Assembly: GCA_949505625.1 (NCBI GenBank)
Contig: CATBQD010000008.1
Location: 1 to 64,000, forward strand
Direction: 5' to 3'
DNA: 64,000 nucleotides
Source of the DNA: an uncultured Bacilli bacterium
GTDB taxonomy: Bacteria; Bacillota_I; Bacilli_A; RF39; UBA660
Numbering within the stretch: position 1 is the stretch's first letter; every line of letters begins with the position of its first letter. Below the pieces are notes generated by a model. It worked only from the letters and a program-made list of their open reading frames with translations. It had not been told where the DNA came from and ran no database searches. Below are positions 62,689-64,000 of the stretch, in pieces. A program made the position numbers and the translations under genes.

Positions 62689-63952
62689 TTTGTTTACCCT
62701 TTCTATTTTTTATAATGAAAAATACAAATATTCCTACGCTGAATACAAGTATTCCTGTTAATGCATAGATAATCCCATTTTTTTGTTCTAATTTCTGTTT
62801 TAAATTTTGATATTCTGTTTCTGTTATTGGCGCAAAATTAGAATATAATTGAAATGTTTGTTCTGTTGTTTCATATAAATATTCTATCTTTTTACCTTCA
62901 TTATTTAAAACAGAAACCAAGAAGTAATCAGAAAATCCTTTTTGAAACTGATATCCTTCTACTTCTAAATCATTTATTTTGATGTTTGTTCTTTTAAATC
63001 CTACTTTATCTTGTTCTAAGTCATATAAATAAAAAGTTTGATTTTGAATTGTAATTGGAACTATTTTATTTTTTATTTCATTTTCTTCTTTGTCAAATAA
63101 GTAAAAACTTTTTTCTTTTTTTGAGTTACTTCCATAAATGAAAGTAAGGTTACCATTTTCAAAGACAGAAAAAGTATGTTCATTTAAAGTATGTTGTTTG
63201 GTTTCAAAACCAGTTGGAATTGTTACTCCTTTTAAATTTTTTACAACTCCTATTTCTTCTTTTTTATAGGTAAGATAAATATCAGGTTCTTCTTCTACAT
63301 AGGCATAAATCGTATATTCTTTTACACTTCCATTTTCTGCTGTTACTGTTAATTTTATGGTATTATCTCCAGGGTTTAGATTTATTTCTCCAGTCCCCTT
63401 TACACTCGCTTTTTCATCTGCTGCTTTCGCATCTACTAATAATGTTTTTTGAGTACTCGGTAAATCGACATGATATTCTAATGTATTCGCGTCAAAATTT
63501 GGACTTAGTGTTCCAGAATTGATTGTTAAAGCTGATAACGAATTATTTGTAGAACGTGTATCTACAGGTGGCTTTATCGTAGTTCCAGAAGAAGTACTAC
63601 CTGATGATATTGTAACAGTTACTTTTCTAGAACCTGGTGCATATAAATTGGCATCTGCATCTGAAAATCCCGTTTCTGGGGTTGCTACAATGGTTACAGT
63701 TCCACTGCTTCCTGCTGTTACTGTCACTGTTTGATAGTTCTGTTCTACCCAAACACTAGTTGTTGATAAAGAGCCTCCTGAAACACTCAAATTTACTCTT
63801 CCAATGCAGTCTCCCCCTACTGAAATAGTAAACGTGCTATTAGGCGCAACTTTAGTCTTTGACACACTCATATTAAATGAGGCTGCTTTCACTGGGGCAA
63901 TACTAAATAACATTAATAACATAAATGTTATCCATAATCTCCATTTTTTCAT
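62672..63952 (-). CDS. Membrane-anchored surface protein with Ig-like and cadherin-like beta-sandwich domains
   Basis: Signal peptide; NNSLSALTINSGTLSPNFDANTLEYHVDLPSTQKTLLVDAKAADEKASVKGTGEINLNPGDNTIKLTVTAENGSVKEYTI; C-terminal TM; overlaps the M6 protease gene by 17 nt. Confidence 0.8.
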   Translation of the reverse strand: MKKWRLWITFMLLMLFSIAPVKAASFNMSVSKTKVAPNSTFTISVGGDCIGRVNLSVSGGSLSTTSVWVEQNYQTVTVTAGSSGTVTIVATPETGFSDADANLYAPGSRKVTVTISSGSTSSGTTIKPPVDTRSTNNSLSALTINSGTLSPNFDANTLEYHVDLPSTQKTLLVDAKAADEKASVKGTGEINLNPGDNTIKLTVTAENGSVKEYTIYAYVEEEPDIYLTYKKEEIGVVKNLKGVTIPTGFETKQHTLNEHTFSVFENGNLTFIYGSNSKKEKSFYLFDKEENEIKNKIVPITIQNQTFYLYDLEQDKVGFKRTNIKINDLEVEGYQFQKGFSDYFLVSVLNNEGKKIEYLYETTEQTFQLYSNFAPITETEYQNLKQKLEQKNGIIYALTGILVFSVGIFVFFIIKNRKGKQNEKKN

Positions 63953-64000
63953 AAATTACCTCTTTCTTTTTATTATCATACCATAACTTTGAGTATTTCC

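Noticed and set aside
62672-63952. Canonical cohesin domain in the membrane-anchored protein
   Set aside because: The N-terminal domain is only about 90 residues and lacks obvious cohesin motifs; Ig-like is the safer description.
1-64000. CRISPR arrays, rRNA and tRNA genes
   Set aside because: No regularly spaced direct repeats, no CCA-ended cloverleaf-like segments and no rRNA-like stretches were recognised by eye in the intergenic regions; a tRNAscan/Infernal run would be needed to be certain.

Overview
This 64 kb AT-rich window looks like a chromosomal backbone segment from a Firmicutes/Bacilli-type bacterium, probably an uncultured gut lineage (inference). It uses the standard bacterial code: TGA acts as a stop, for example at the end of the ZIP transporter gene. 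Nearly all genes are on the minus strand. The backbone holds secE-nusG-rplK-rplA-rplJ-rplL-(rsmC-like)-rpoB-rpoC and rpsL-rpsG-fusA-tuf, plus aspS, topA, prs, rnr, an RNase J-type gene, yqeH, a SWIM-SNF2 helicase, a HerA-like ATPase, a P-type ATPase and a ZIP transporter. The supportable RNA and regulatory elements are a T-box with a GAC (Asp) specifier before aspS, an L10 leader before rplJ, two L1-type hairpins around rplK/rplA, several intrinsic terminators, and a ~183-nt structured RNA gene with its own promoter and terminator (6S-like or unassigned). No rRNA, tRNA, CRISPR array or intact mobile element was found. The most interesting items are: a pseudo-HAD domain fused to an LTA-synthase-like enzyme; an RNase J paralog that has lost most metal ligands; the structured RNA at 6374-6556; a split three-gene activase/DUF2229-like cassette; a dockerin-bearing M6 protease next to a membrane-anchored Ig/cadherin-like protein; and an accessory insertion between rpoC and rpsL carrying a degenerate Nudix regulator with a palindromic operator, a pseudopilin and a decayed ORF6N gene.
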